From Saprospiraceae bacterium (GTDB lineage: Bacteria > Bacteroidota > Bacteroidia > Chitinophagales > Saprospiraceae), in contig JALVEG010000045.1 in NCBI GenBank assembly GCA_027031145.1, positions 1 through 5,495 of the forward strand: a stretch of 5,495 bases of DNA, written 5' to 3'. Position numbers and translations under genes: made by a program. The first letter of the stretch is position 1. Each line of letters starts with the position of its first letter. The notes beneath the pieces were generated by a model. It searched no databases. It was not told the DNA's origin and worked only from the letters and a program-made list of their open reading frames with translations. This document shows, piece after piece, positions 1-5,495 of this stretch.

Positions 1-13
1 TGAATAATTTCAT

Positions 14-265
14 TTAATAAATATCCTTCCTATCCCCTATTTTTGTAACTTCAACAATGCGTATTTTATCTTCAATAATATAGATAGCTCTATAATTACC
101 AACTCCAATTCTATATAAATCTTTATATCCGATTAATTTTCTACTTCCCTTTGGTCTTGGATCATTCGCTAATTTAGCCAGTTCTTTGGATAACCACAAA
201 GCTTCTTTAGTGGGTAACTTAGATAATTGTTTGATTGCAGATTTTCGAATTAATACTTTATACAT
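14..265 (-). CDS. RelE/ParE-family type II toxin (83 aa)
   Basis: Small basic protein of the RelE/ParE toxin superfamily; RelE-type members cleave mRNA at the ribosome, while ParE-type members poison gyrase. What is seen: an N-terminal beta strand (MYKVLIRKSA), a helical part with the common 'IKQLSKLP' pattern, then the family core 'KLIGYKDLYRIGVGNYRAIY' at about residues 43-62 and the C-terminal 'GDRKDIY' ending. Arg52, Arg59, Arg79 and the terminal Tyr83 sit where RelE-like RNases carry catalytic or RNA-contacting residues, which favours mRNA cleavage over gyrase poisoning; that reading is inference. I chose the ATG at 263-265 because it begins at the conserved first strand and overlaps the antitoxin stop (ATGTATAA). 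An upstream in-frame ATG at 298 would add 11 unconserved residues and overlap the antitoxin by 41 bases. At 83 residues the length is normal for the family. It is the downstream gene of the pair, and its own TAA is followed immediately by another ATG at the window edge. Confidence 0.88.
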   Translation of the reverse strand: MYKVLIRKSAIKQLSKLPTKEALWLSKELAKLANDPRPKGSRKLIGYKDLYRIGVGNYRAIYIIEDKIRIVEVTKIGDRKDIY

Positions 266-455
266 ATTTATCCAAATTACCTTTTGTTTCCAATTCACTA
301 ATCACTTCCTCTATTGAGTAACTTTCTTCCCCTTTTGTCAACTCTGTCATCAATCCGGCATAAAAATCCTGCCAGAGCTTACCATATTTTTCAAGGTCTA
401 TCTGGACGTATTTTTTCTTATTTTGGTCGTCCGTAAGAAACAAAATTCCTTCCAT
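258..455 (-). CDS. Short antitoxin of the RelE/ParE pair (65 aa)
   Basis: Acidic 65-residue protein directly upstream of the toxin; its last codons overlap the toxin start by 8 bases, the classic coupling of a type II antitoxin-toxin operon. It should bind and neutralise the toxin. The segment 'KYVQIDLEKYGKLWQDFYAGL' (about residues 15-35) resembles the C-terminal part of Phd/YefM-like antitoxins, where a short strand ending in 'L.KY' leads into a toxin-binding helix; the remaining C-terminus is charged and probably extended. The protein starts 'MEGILFLTDDQNKKK' and seems too short to hold a full Phd/YefM DNA-binding domain, so whether it autoregulates is uncertain. The ATG at 453-455 has no Shine-Dalgarno site; the leader before it is AT-rich, as in Bacteroidota. 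The assignment rests mainly on gene position and length, plus weak sequence resemblance. Confidence 0.78.
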   Translation of the reverse strand: MEGILFLTDDQNKKKYVQIDLEKYGKLWQDFYAGLMTELTKGEESYSIEEVISELETKGNLDKYV

Positions 456-471
456 TATTTTAAATTTAGAT

Positions 472-525
472 TCACATAACTAACATTTTTTTGCTTCAAT
501 TAGTTCATTTATGAAGACTATGTGA
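472..525. repeat. Nested inverted repeats in the antitoxin leader
   Basis: TCACATA (472-478) and TATGTGA (519-525) are perfect 7-base inverted copies. Inside them CTTCA (494-498) pairs with TGAAG (512-516), and TTCAT/ATGAA (504-508/511-515) forms a small alternative palindrome. The set lies between the candidate promoter and the antitoxin start, ending 16 bases before the ATG, so it could act as an operator or as a folded mRNA leader. No run of T follows, so it does not look like an intrinsic terminator. A 7-base match in AT-rich DNA can be chance. Confidence 0.4.
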
Positions 526-540
526 TATTTTTAGATATAT

Positions 541-569
541 CAAAATTAATACTAATACCTCTTTTTAAA
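541..569 (-). promoter_or_regulatory. Candidate Bacteroidota-type promoter for the toxin-antitoxin operon
   Basis: Read on the minus strand, TAATTTTG (541-548) matches the Bacteroidota -7 consensus TAnnTTTG exactly. Seventeen bases upstream, TTTA (566-569) is one mismatch from the -33 TTTG element. It lies right after the DUF4340 stop codon and would give the antitoxin a leader of about 80 bases. In AT-rich DNA such matches arise easily, so this is a candidate only. Confidence 0.38.
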
Positions 570-1592
570 CTAACCTTTAAAGAAGCTCCGATACCTTACA
601 AAAATATCTTTGAACACCTCATACTGGATCAAAAAGAGATCTCCATCATCTGTTTTAGCGATATACCTCAATACATTTTGATTGAGATATTTATCAAGAC
701 CGGATCTGTCTTCCTGGATTTCTTCATCATTACTTGGCAACATATACAAAGTTATTGATCTTGTGCTGTTATCATCTCTTTTGATGAAAATATCAGCGAT
801 TGGTTTCCGGCTAATGATATCATTTTTATCAGGCATATTATTTTCAATATACTCACATTTTTTGCTTTCATAACCCAATAAATATGATTTGATAGTTTTT
901 TGATCAGGAGCGGCATCGATCTTTTCCTGATCTTCAAAAGCCGGTAAAACATCATAATTGCCCGAATCATTTTTCACTATTTTGAAAGAAGAATTCTTAT
1001 CCATATAGTATTTTACCGCAATTTCTTTCAAAGATTCAGGATCTTCACTGATCACGGATTTATCCCTCCATTCATCAAGAGTATAATTGAAGCGTACACG
1101 CAAATTGCCTTTAAAACCCGGCACATCCATAACCAAAGGCTTAGCAGAACCTTCCATCACAAAATATGTTCCATCTGTATTTTCAGGTGAACCTCCAACA
1201 TAGAATTTCTTAACCGGTTTATTCTCTTTGTCATACAATTCAACTTTGATACTGTTTGCTATCATACTTTTCATGATATTTTCAACAGCAGCATCCGGCG
1301 GTACATATTTTATTCTTACTCTTTTAAATACTGACAATATATTAGCCATCGGGGTTTCATCTGCAAGATATTTGCCATTGATTATCCAATTTTTGCCTTG
1401 TCTTTCAAATTTCAAGGGTTTATCATTTCTTTTGATAATATTTATTTTATGGATTTGATCAATGTCCTTAACTGCAAATTCCCTGTATGAAAAATCATAG
1501 TTCTTTGCTTTATTTTCAGGTTTCTGTACCGTAAAATAGGCGATCAAGCCCAATATTATTACAATTAACAGAAGTATCAAATTTCGTTTCAT
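570..1592 (-). CDS. Membrane-anchored DUF4340 protein
   Basis: A 340-residue protein with an N-terminal hydrophobic segment (about residues 5-22, after the positive 'MKRN'). This should act as an uncleaved signal anchor or a signal peptide, with the rest of the protein outside the cytoplasmic membrane. The body matches my recollection of DUF4340: 'YVGG..ENTDGTYFVMEG' at about 131-147, 'PLVMDVPGFKGNL' at 152-164 and 'DEWRDKSVI' at 173-181, followed by a second half that repeats the strand-rich pattern. The function of DUF4340 is not known; family members are often seen near ABC-type transport or gliding-related genes, but none is visible here. The ATG at 1590-1592 places the hydrophobic stretch at the N-terminus as expected and has no nearby ribosome binding site. 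The dynamin-like GTPase gene lies 134 bases upstream in the same direction, and the toxin-antitoxin pair lies 114 bases downstream. Co-transcription with the GTPase is possible but not shown. Confidence 0.82.
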   Translation of the reverse strand: MKRNLILLLIVIILGLIAYFTVQKPENKAKNYDFSYREFAVKDIDQIHKINIIKRNDKPLKFERQGKNWIINGKYLADETPMANILSVFKRVRIKYVPPDAAVENIMKSMIANSIKVELYDKENKPVKKFYVGGSPENTDGTYFVMEGSAKPLVMDVPGFKGNLRVRFNYTLDEWRDKSVISEDPESLKEIAVKYYMDKNSSFKIVKNDSGNYDVLPAFEDQEKIDAAPDQKTIKSYLLGYESKKCEYIENNMPDKNDIISRKPIADIFIKRDDNSTRSITLYMLPSNDEEIQEDRSGLDKYLNQNVLRYIAKTDDGDLFLIQYEVFKDIFVRYRSFFKG

Positions 1593-1642
1593 GTGTTTAA
1601 AAATTTTTATTATTCGTTACTCCAAATTTCATGTTTTATCCT

Positions 1643-1666
1643 GATTTTTGCTAAAATGCAAAAATC
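1643..1666. repeat. 9-bp perfect inverted repeat between GTPase and DUF4340 genes
   Basis: GATTTTTGC (1643-1651) and GCAAAAATC (1658-1666) are perfect inverted copies with a 6-base spacer (TAAAAT). On the minus strand the hairpin is followed by AGGATAAAAC and on the plus strand by TCGCC, so neither direction has the T-tract of an intrinsic terminator. It may be an operator, a hairpin in the DUF4340 leader or an mRNA-stabilising end for the GTPase transcript. Confidence 0.55.
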
Positions 1667-1699
1667 TCGCCAAAACAATTACTTCCTCATTTATTCTTT

Positions 1700-1707
1700 C
1701 AAAGATA
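1700..1707 (-). promoter_or_regulatory. Candidate -7 element upstream of the DUF4340 gene
   Basis: Read on the minus strand the bases are TATCTTTG, an exact match to the Bacteroidota -7 consensus TAnnTTTG. It lies about 110 bases before the DUF4340 start and just after the GTPase stop. I see no clear -33 TTTG at the usual distance, so the call is weak. If real, the 9-bp inverted repeat would fall inside the DUF4340 leader. Confidence 0.27.
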
Positions 1708-1726
1708 AAATATTTTCGTGCAGACA

Positions 1727-3466
1727 CTATTTAAGTTGTTCAAGTTTTTCTTCCAATTCTTTTTTTATCTTTAAAAAGTCTTTTTCGATCTGTCCTTGTT
1801 TATTTTCGATAAAATTTATTTCATTCTTTTCATTTTCAAGGTAATTGTCAAACTTAATAAAGTTATCATCTATCTTTCTCTTGATATTACTAACGTAAAT
1901 TTTCATTTTTTCCTCTATTTCGTCGCTTAATTTTTTCCTCCCCTGCTCCAATTCGGATTTGAATCCCGATAATATCTTCCTTCTTTTCAGTCCAATACCT
2001 ACACCTGTAAATAAAATTCCCAATGTAGTCAAAACTCCGCCCGTAATATCAAAGACAATACCGTGAGTCAATGCTGCCAGTATTATCCCAATGGCTGCAA
2101 GACCGCTTCCTTTTAGAAGGTCAGGTGAAATATTGCCGTATCTGCTCATTATTTCCTTATCATAAAAATTTTCTTCCCTGTTTAAAAAATTGGAAAAAGC
2201 ATCCATCAGATCTTTAAGTATATTAGCTCTTTTTTCTGCAAGATCACTAAAAATATGATTATCTTCTGTCAGTATTGTTTTATTGCTATGCAGTTTTGCA
2301 TCAACCAATTTTGCCATTATTTGGATATTTTCAGCAATATCTTTGATTCCTTCATTTAGATTTTTGCCCATTGTGTCTTTCAACTCCTGTTCCAATTTGT
2401 CAGTAAACATTTTCAACCATCTTGATAAGTTTTCACTACGGTCAAACAGGGATTTAAAAGAATTGGCAACAAGAGAGAAGAAGCCCAACCTTTTGCTCAG
2501 CAAATCTTCATATTTATTTGATATTTTATCATATTTGGCTGTCAGACTATCGATCAGTATTTCCGTTTGCTTATGTGTTTTTTCTTCTTGTCTGTTCAAT
2601 ATATCCGAAATCTCTTTTCTGAAATTGCTATCCACTTCATATTGTGAAATACGCAATTTCATACCTTCTTTCAATTTCTCATTGATATTGAGCAATGTAT
2701 CGACTGAAGCATCCAGTTTGAGTACGGGAGACTTGCCTTTGGTAATATGATCTTCAATAAATTTTCTTAATATCGAAAATCCGCTACCGGATGTCTTGCC
2801 TTCGATTTCCTCTTTGGCAGATACAGCAAAAACAACGGGATCATTAATCTGCTTCTTTTTTGCATATTCCTTTACACCTTCAATATTTACTTTCAGGTCT
2901 TCATCATTCATCAGATCTTTTTGTTGCAAAACAAAGATTATCTTCTTTTTCCATTCATCTTTTATAAAATCAAAAAACTGCCATGCTGATTGTCTGTATG
3001 GATTTTTTGATTCAAATACAAAAATTATCAAATCGCTGACAGGAATAAATTTCTCAGTTATCTCCTGATGATGTTCTACGATCGTATTTGTTCCGGGAGT
3101 ATCCACTACAGCAATTTCCTTAAGAATTTCATTTTCTTCATATATTTTCTTCAAAAAAGGAGACAAAAACTCTTCTCTTTCAGGTGTACCGTAAACTATC
3201 TGCTGAATAGTGTCGGTCATTGGAGATGCAGCAACTTTACATATTTCTTTACCGGGATCCAGCAATGCATTAATAAATGAACTCTTCCCGGATTTCACTT
3301 CGCCTACAACAACAAACATATATGGTTCTTCCAATCCTCTAAGTATATCTTCAACTATTTCATCTTCTTCATTGTAATTAATTCGCTGAAGCAAATCCTT
3401 CAATTCATCCGCAGATTTTTTAATTTCAAACCTTTTTAATTTCAATTCCTGATCAGTCAGTAACAT
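1727..3466 (-). CDS. Dynamin-like GTPase with C-terminal membrane hairpin
   Basis: A 579-residue bacterial dynamin-family protein, expected to bind GTP and act at the membrane. The GTPase domain is clear: G1/P-loop 'GEVKSGKSS' at residues 55-63, a G2 threonine in 'SPMTDT' (81-86), G3 'DTPG' at 122-125 and G5 'VSAKE' at 215-219. The G4 position reads 'LQQKD' (180-184), so the usual Asn/Thr-Lys pair is Gln-Gln while the aspartate (184) stays. Residues about 260-450 are long, charged, helical segments typical of the dynamin neck and stalk. A hydrophobic stretch at about 454-493, broken near 475 and followed by basic KRRK, looks like a two-pass hairpin or membrane paddle as in bacterial dynamins and mitofusins. 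The tail (about 500-579) is a Lys/Glu-rich coiled coil. The protein is shorter than cyanobacterial BDLP, and no partner dynamin gene is adjacent within the window. The start at 3464-3466 precedes an N-terminal helix leading into the G domain; no Shine-Dalgarno site is seen. It could equally be annotated only as a Dynamin_N GTPase; its cellular role is unknown. Confidence 0.9.
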   Translation of the reverse strand: MLLTDQELKLKRFEIKKSADELKDLLQRINYNEEDEIVEDILRGLEEPYMFVVVGEVKSGKSSFINALLDPGKEICKVAASPMTDTIQQIVYGTPEREEFLSPFLKKIYEENEILKEIAVVDTPGTNTIVEHHQEITEKFIPVSDLIIFVFESKNPYRQSAWQFFDFIKDEWKKKIIFVLQQKDLMNDEDLKVNIEGVKEYAKKKQINDPVVFAVSAKEEIEGKTSGSGFSILRKFIEDHITKGKSPVLKLDASVDTLLNINEKLKEGMKLRISQYEVDSNFRKEISDILNRQEEKTHKQTEILIDSLTAKYDKISNKYEDLLSKRLGFFSLVANSFKSLFDRSENLSRWLKMFTDKLEQELKDTMGKNLNEGIKDIAENIQIMAKLVDAKLHSNKTILTEDNHIFSDLAEKRANILKDLMDAFSNFLNREENFYDKEIMSRYGNISPDLLKGSGLAAIGIILAALTHGIVFDITGGVLTTLGILFTGVGIGLKRRKILSGFKSELEQGRKKLSDEIEEKMKIYVSNIKRKIDDNFIKFDNYLENEKNEINFIENKQGQIEKDFLKIKKELEEKLEQLK

Positions 3467-3563
3467 AAATTTTTATTTTTATGCTAAGATACAACTAATA
3501 CTCTATTTTATTATTTTTTTAATATTAATATTGTAATTTTACCAATTCTAAATTTTAAAAATC
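3467..3563. promoter_or_regulatory. AT-rich divergent promoter region
   Basis: This 97-bp region separates the minus-strand GTPase gene from the plus-strand carboxyltransferase gene, so promoters for both must lie here or overlap the genes. Near-matches to the Bacteroidota -7 TAnnTTTG are TATCTTAG on the minus strand (3484-3491) and TAATTTTA on the plus strand (3534-3541), each with one mismatch and no convincing -33 partner. A 12-base palindrome AATATTAATATT lies at 3521-3532, next to a run of seven T (3514-3520). Neither start has a Shine-Dalgarno site. The promoter role follows from gene layout; the exact elements are unsure. Confidence 0.5.
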
Positions 3564-5198
3564 ATGAGTAAAAAAGAACTTGAGTTCAAAAAAAATGAAG
3601 ATGCAAATAAATTGCTTATAAGTAAATTATTACAAAAAGGTGATATAATAAAAGAAGGCGGTGGTAAAGCAAAAATGGAAAAACAACATGCTAAGGGGAA
3701 ACTATCAGCCAGAGAAAGGATCGATTATCTCATAGATAAAGATACCCGTTTTTATGAATTTGGATTGTTTGCGGCTAATGATATGTACAAAGAACATGGA
3801 GGATGCCCTGCAGCAGGAGTGGTAACCGGACTTGGATATATCAAGGGCAGATTGTGTGTGATAGTTGCAAATGATGCCACTGTAAAAGCAGGTGCCTGGT
3901 TTCCTATGACGGGCAAGAAAAATTTACGTGCTCAGGAGATCGCTATGGAAAATAATATACCGATCATATATTTGGTAGATAGTGCAGGAGTTTATCTCCC
4001 TATGCAAGATGAAATTTTCCCGGATAAAGAGCATTTTGGCAGGATATTCAGGAACAATGCCGTGATGTCTTCTAAAGGAATATTGCAAATAGCTGCAATT
4101 ATGGGAAGTTGTGTAGCCGGCGGTGCTTATCTTCCGATAATGTCCGATGAATCGATCATCATAGAAAAAACAGGTTCAATCTTTCTCGCCGGTCCATTCC
4201 TAGTAAAAGCGGCAATTGGAGAAGAGGTGGACAAGGAAACACTTGGCGGTGCAAAAACGCAAACAGATATTTCAGGTGTGGTAGATTATAAAGTCAAAAC
4301 AGATGAAGAAGCTCTTGATCTGATAAGAAATCTTATCGACAAAACAGGGCACAAAGAAAAAGCCGGATTGGATAGAGTGGAACCAAAACCTCCAAAAAGA
4401 AAGCTTGAAGAATTACTTGGTATTTTACCCGAAGACAGGACAAAGCCATATAGTATGAGAGATATTTTGGAGTGTTTGGTTGATGACTCGGAATTGACAT
4501 ATTACAAGGAAGGATTTGGAAAAACGATATTAACAGCTTATGCCAGAATTGACGGTTGGGCAGTGGGGATCGTAGCAAATGAAAGACAAATAGTAAAATC
4601 CGAAACAGGTGAACTTCAGTTCGGAGGCGTGATCTACTCAGACTCTGCTGATAAAGCAGCAAGATTCATTATGACCTGCAATCAAAAGAAAATCCCCCTG
4701 ATCTTTATTCACGATGTTACCGGATTTATGGTAGGTACCAGATCCGAACACGGAGGAATTATCAAAGATGGTGCAAAAATGGTAAATTCCGTAGCCAATT
4801 CTACTGTGCCAAAAATATCCATTATTGCCGGTAATAGTTACGGTGCAGGAAATTATGCCATGTGCGGGAAAGCTTATGATCCGAGATTTATATATGCATG
4901 GCCTACAGCAAAGATAGCAGTAATGGGAGGAACCCAGGCAGCTAAAGTATTGACTCAGATTCAGGTATCTGCATTGAAAAAACAAGGCAAGGAACCTGAT
5001 CCTGAAACTCAAAAGAAATTATTTGAAAAAACAAAAGAAGATTATGACAGACATACTTCTCCTTATTATGCTGCTGCCAGACTGTGGGTTGACGAAATAA
5101 TCAATCCTTTGGAGACAAGGGAATATATTTCCAAAGGACTGGAAGCAGCCAATAATGCAAAAATTGAATGCTTTAATGTTGGGGTTATACAAACTTAA
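3564..5198 (+). CDS. Acyl-CoA carboxylase carboxyltransferase (beta) subunit, methylcrotonyl-CoA carboxylase type
   Basis: A complete 544-residue carboxyltransferase subunit of a biotin-dependent acyl-CoA carboxylase. It transfers the carboxyl group from carboxybiotin, carried by a partner alpha subunit, to an acyl-CoA. The two crotonase-like halves are visible: the N-half with 'LVDSAGVYLP' (137-146), 'FPDKEHFGR' (152-160) and oxyanion-type 'GSCVAGGAYLP' (181-191), and the C-half with 'DVTGFMVG' (384-391), 'GNSYGAGNYAMCG' (423-435) and 'AVMGGTQAAKVL' (452-463). The pattern 'FPDKEHFGR.F.NNAVMSS' and the 'GAGNY.MCG' motif fit the methylcrotonyl-CoA branch (leucine breakdown) better than the propionyl-CoA branch, and the length fits too. 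The segment 'ETGELQFGGVIYSDSADKA' (347-365) is the form I recall from Bacteroidota homologues. Substrate remains unproven, as these enzymes can take several acyl-CoAs. No biotin carboxylase or biotin carrier gene is in the window, so the alpha subunit is encoded elsewhere. The ATG at 3564 follows an A/T-rich leader. Confidence 0.93.
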   Translation: MSKKELEFKKNEDANKLLISKLLQKGDIIKEGGGKAKMEKQHAKGKLSARERIDYLIDKDTRFYEFGLFAANDMYKEHGGCPAAGVVTGLGYIKGRLCVIVANDATVKAGAWFPMTGKKNLRAQEIAMENNIPIIYLVDSAGVYLPMQDEIFPDKEHFGRIFRNNAVMSSKGILQIAAIMGSCVAGGAYLPIMSDESIIIEKTGSIFLAGPFLVKAAIGEEVDKETLGGAKTQTDISGVVDYKVKTDEEALDLIRNLIDKTGHKEKAGLDRVEPKPPKRKLEELLGILPEDRTKPYSMRDILECLVDDSELTYYKEGFGKTILTAYARIDGWAVGIVANERQIVKSETGELQFGGVIYSDSADKAARFIMTCNQKKIPLIFIHDVTGFMVGTRSEHGGIIKDGAKMVNSVANSTVPKISIIAGNSYGAGNYAMCGKAYDPRFIYAWPTAKIAVMGGTQAAKVLTQIQVSALKKQGKEPDPETQKKLFEKTKEDYDRHTSPYYAAARLWVDEIINPLETREYISKGLEAANNAKIECFNVGVIQT

Positions 5199-5247
5199 GG
5201 ATAGCAGGCAGTATTGATTAAAATTATAATACAATTGAAATTATCGA
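5199..5247. other. Short spacer between carboxyltransferase and methyltransferase genes
   Basis: A 49-bp gap with no recognisable terminator hairpin and no Shine-Dalgarno site close to the next ATG. TACAATTG at 5230-5237 is one mismatch from the Bacteroidota -7 element but lacks a well-spaced -33 motif. The two genes may therefore be read on one transcript, though they share no pathway. Confidence 0.35.
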
Positions 5248-5495
5248 ATGAAAATAATAGCAAAAACATTGATGGGTCTGGAAGATGTCCTGGCAAAAGA
5301 AATTAGAAATTTAGGCGTGGAAAATATTGATATTGCTAAAAGAGCAATCGTCTATGAAGGAAACCCGGAGCTTTTGTATAAATCAAATCTTTATTTAAGA
5401 TCCGCTCTTAGAATTCTGGTTGGAATTGATGATTTCACTGCCAAAAATGAAGATGAGCTTTATGAAAATGCAAAGAAAATCGATTGGAAAAACTA
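5248..5495 (+). CDS. THUMP-domain class I rRNA methyltransferase, RlmL-like (5' part only)
   Basis: The first 82 codons of a gene that runs off the right edge. The product starts 'MKIIAKTLMGLEDVLAKEI' and continues with 'AIVYEGNPELLYKSNLYLR' (33-51), 'SALRILVGIDDF' (52-63) and 'ENAKKIDW' (73-80). This is the N-terminal ferredoxin-like region and beginning of the THUMP domain of the family that includes RlmL, which methylates guanosine in 23S rRNA (G2445 in Escherichia coli) using S-adenosylmethionine. THUMP binds the RNA; the catalytic Rossmann domain would lie outside the window, so its motifs cannot be checked. Bacteroidota homologues that I recall begin almost the same way. The exact target base is not assignable from this fragment. 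The ATG at 5248 fits the family's N-terminus, 49 bases after the carboxyltransferase stop. Confidence 0.85.
   Translation, partial: MKIIAKTLMGLEDVLAKEIRNLGVENIDIAKRAIVYEGNPELLYKSNLYLRSALRILVGIDDFTAKNEDELYENAKKIDWKN

Noticed and set aside
266..298. N-terminal extension of the toxin from an upstream in-frame ATG at 298
   Set aside because: The 11 extra residues do not look like the family, lie inside the antitoxin gene, and the ATG at 265 gives the standard start at the first beta strand with the typical short overlap.
522..970. Open frames overlapping the 3' half of the DUF4340 gene (522-758 plus, 682-873 plus, 752-970 minus)
   Set aside because: They overlap a recognisable coding region in other frames and have no domain, conserved start context or independent support.
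1593..1844. 83-codon plus-strand open frame starting next to the DUF4340 start
   Set aside because: Phe/Ser-rich translation that mostly covers the inter-genic gap and the antisense of the GTPase coiled-coil tail; no sign of a real protein.
2283..2750. 155-codon plus-strand open frame opposite the GTPase gene
   Set aside because: It lies wholly antisense to a well-supported GTPase, has a Ser/Phe/Leu-rich composition expected from the complement of a Lys/Glu-rich coding strand, and shows no recognisable domain.
3514..3532. T-run and AATATTAATATT palindrome in the divergent intergenic region as a specific operator
   Set aside because: The region is almost entirely A and T, where palindromes of this kind are expected by chance; noted only as part of the promoter region.
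4333..5012. Minus-strand open frames (4333-4662 and 4638-5012) opposite the carboxyltransferase gene
   Set aside because: Antisense to a highly conserved enzyme gene; compositions are Ser/Cys/Tyr/Phe-rich and no family is recognisable.

Overview
The window is a stretch of low-GC bacterial chromosome that most resembles Bacteroidota. The evidence is protein style: a DUF4340 protein, a Bacteroidota-type acyl-CoA carboxylase beta subunit, and a THUMP-type RNA methyltransferase whose N-terminus resembles Bacteroidota homologues. In addition, none of the genes has a convincing Shine-Dalgarno site; their starts sit behind AT-rich leaders, as is usual in that phylum. The lineage call is an inference from recalled family patterns, not from a database search.

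Layout: the left 3.5 kb is read entirely on the minus strand and the right 2 kb on the plus strand, diverging from an AT-rich 97-bp intergenic region (3467-3563). In minus-strand reading order come a 579-residue dynamin-like GTPase with a C-terminal membrane hairpin (1727-3466), a 340-residue membrane-anchored DUF4340 protein (570-1592), and a compact type II toxin-antitoxin pair (antitoxin 258-455, RelE/ParE-like toxin 14-265) whose genes overlap by 8 bases. On the plus strand are a complete carboxyltransferase subunit of a methylcrotonyl-CoA-carboxylase-like enzyme (3564-5198) and the first 82 codons of a THUMP-domain class I rRNA methyltransferase (from 5248), cut by the window end.

Working together: the toxin and antitoxin form one translationally coupled module, with its own candidate promoter and nested inverted repeats in the leader. 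The GTPase and the DUF4340 protein are both predicted to be membrane associated and lie in the same orientation, but 134 bp with a 9-bp-arm inverted repeat and a possible promoter separate them, so a functional link is only a hypothesis. The two plus-strand genes are a metabolic and a ribosome-modification gene with no obvious common pathway.

I see no mobile element, CRISPR array, tRNA or rRNA. No stretch over 300 bases lacks a gene. Nothing here proves an undescribed system. The best candidates for a second look are the GTPase with its altered G4 motif, its neighbour DUF4340, and the structured leader of the toxin-antitoxin operon.
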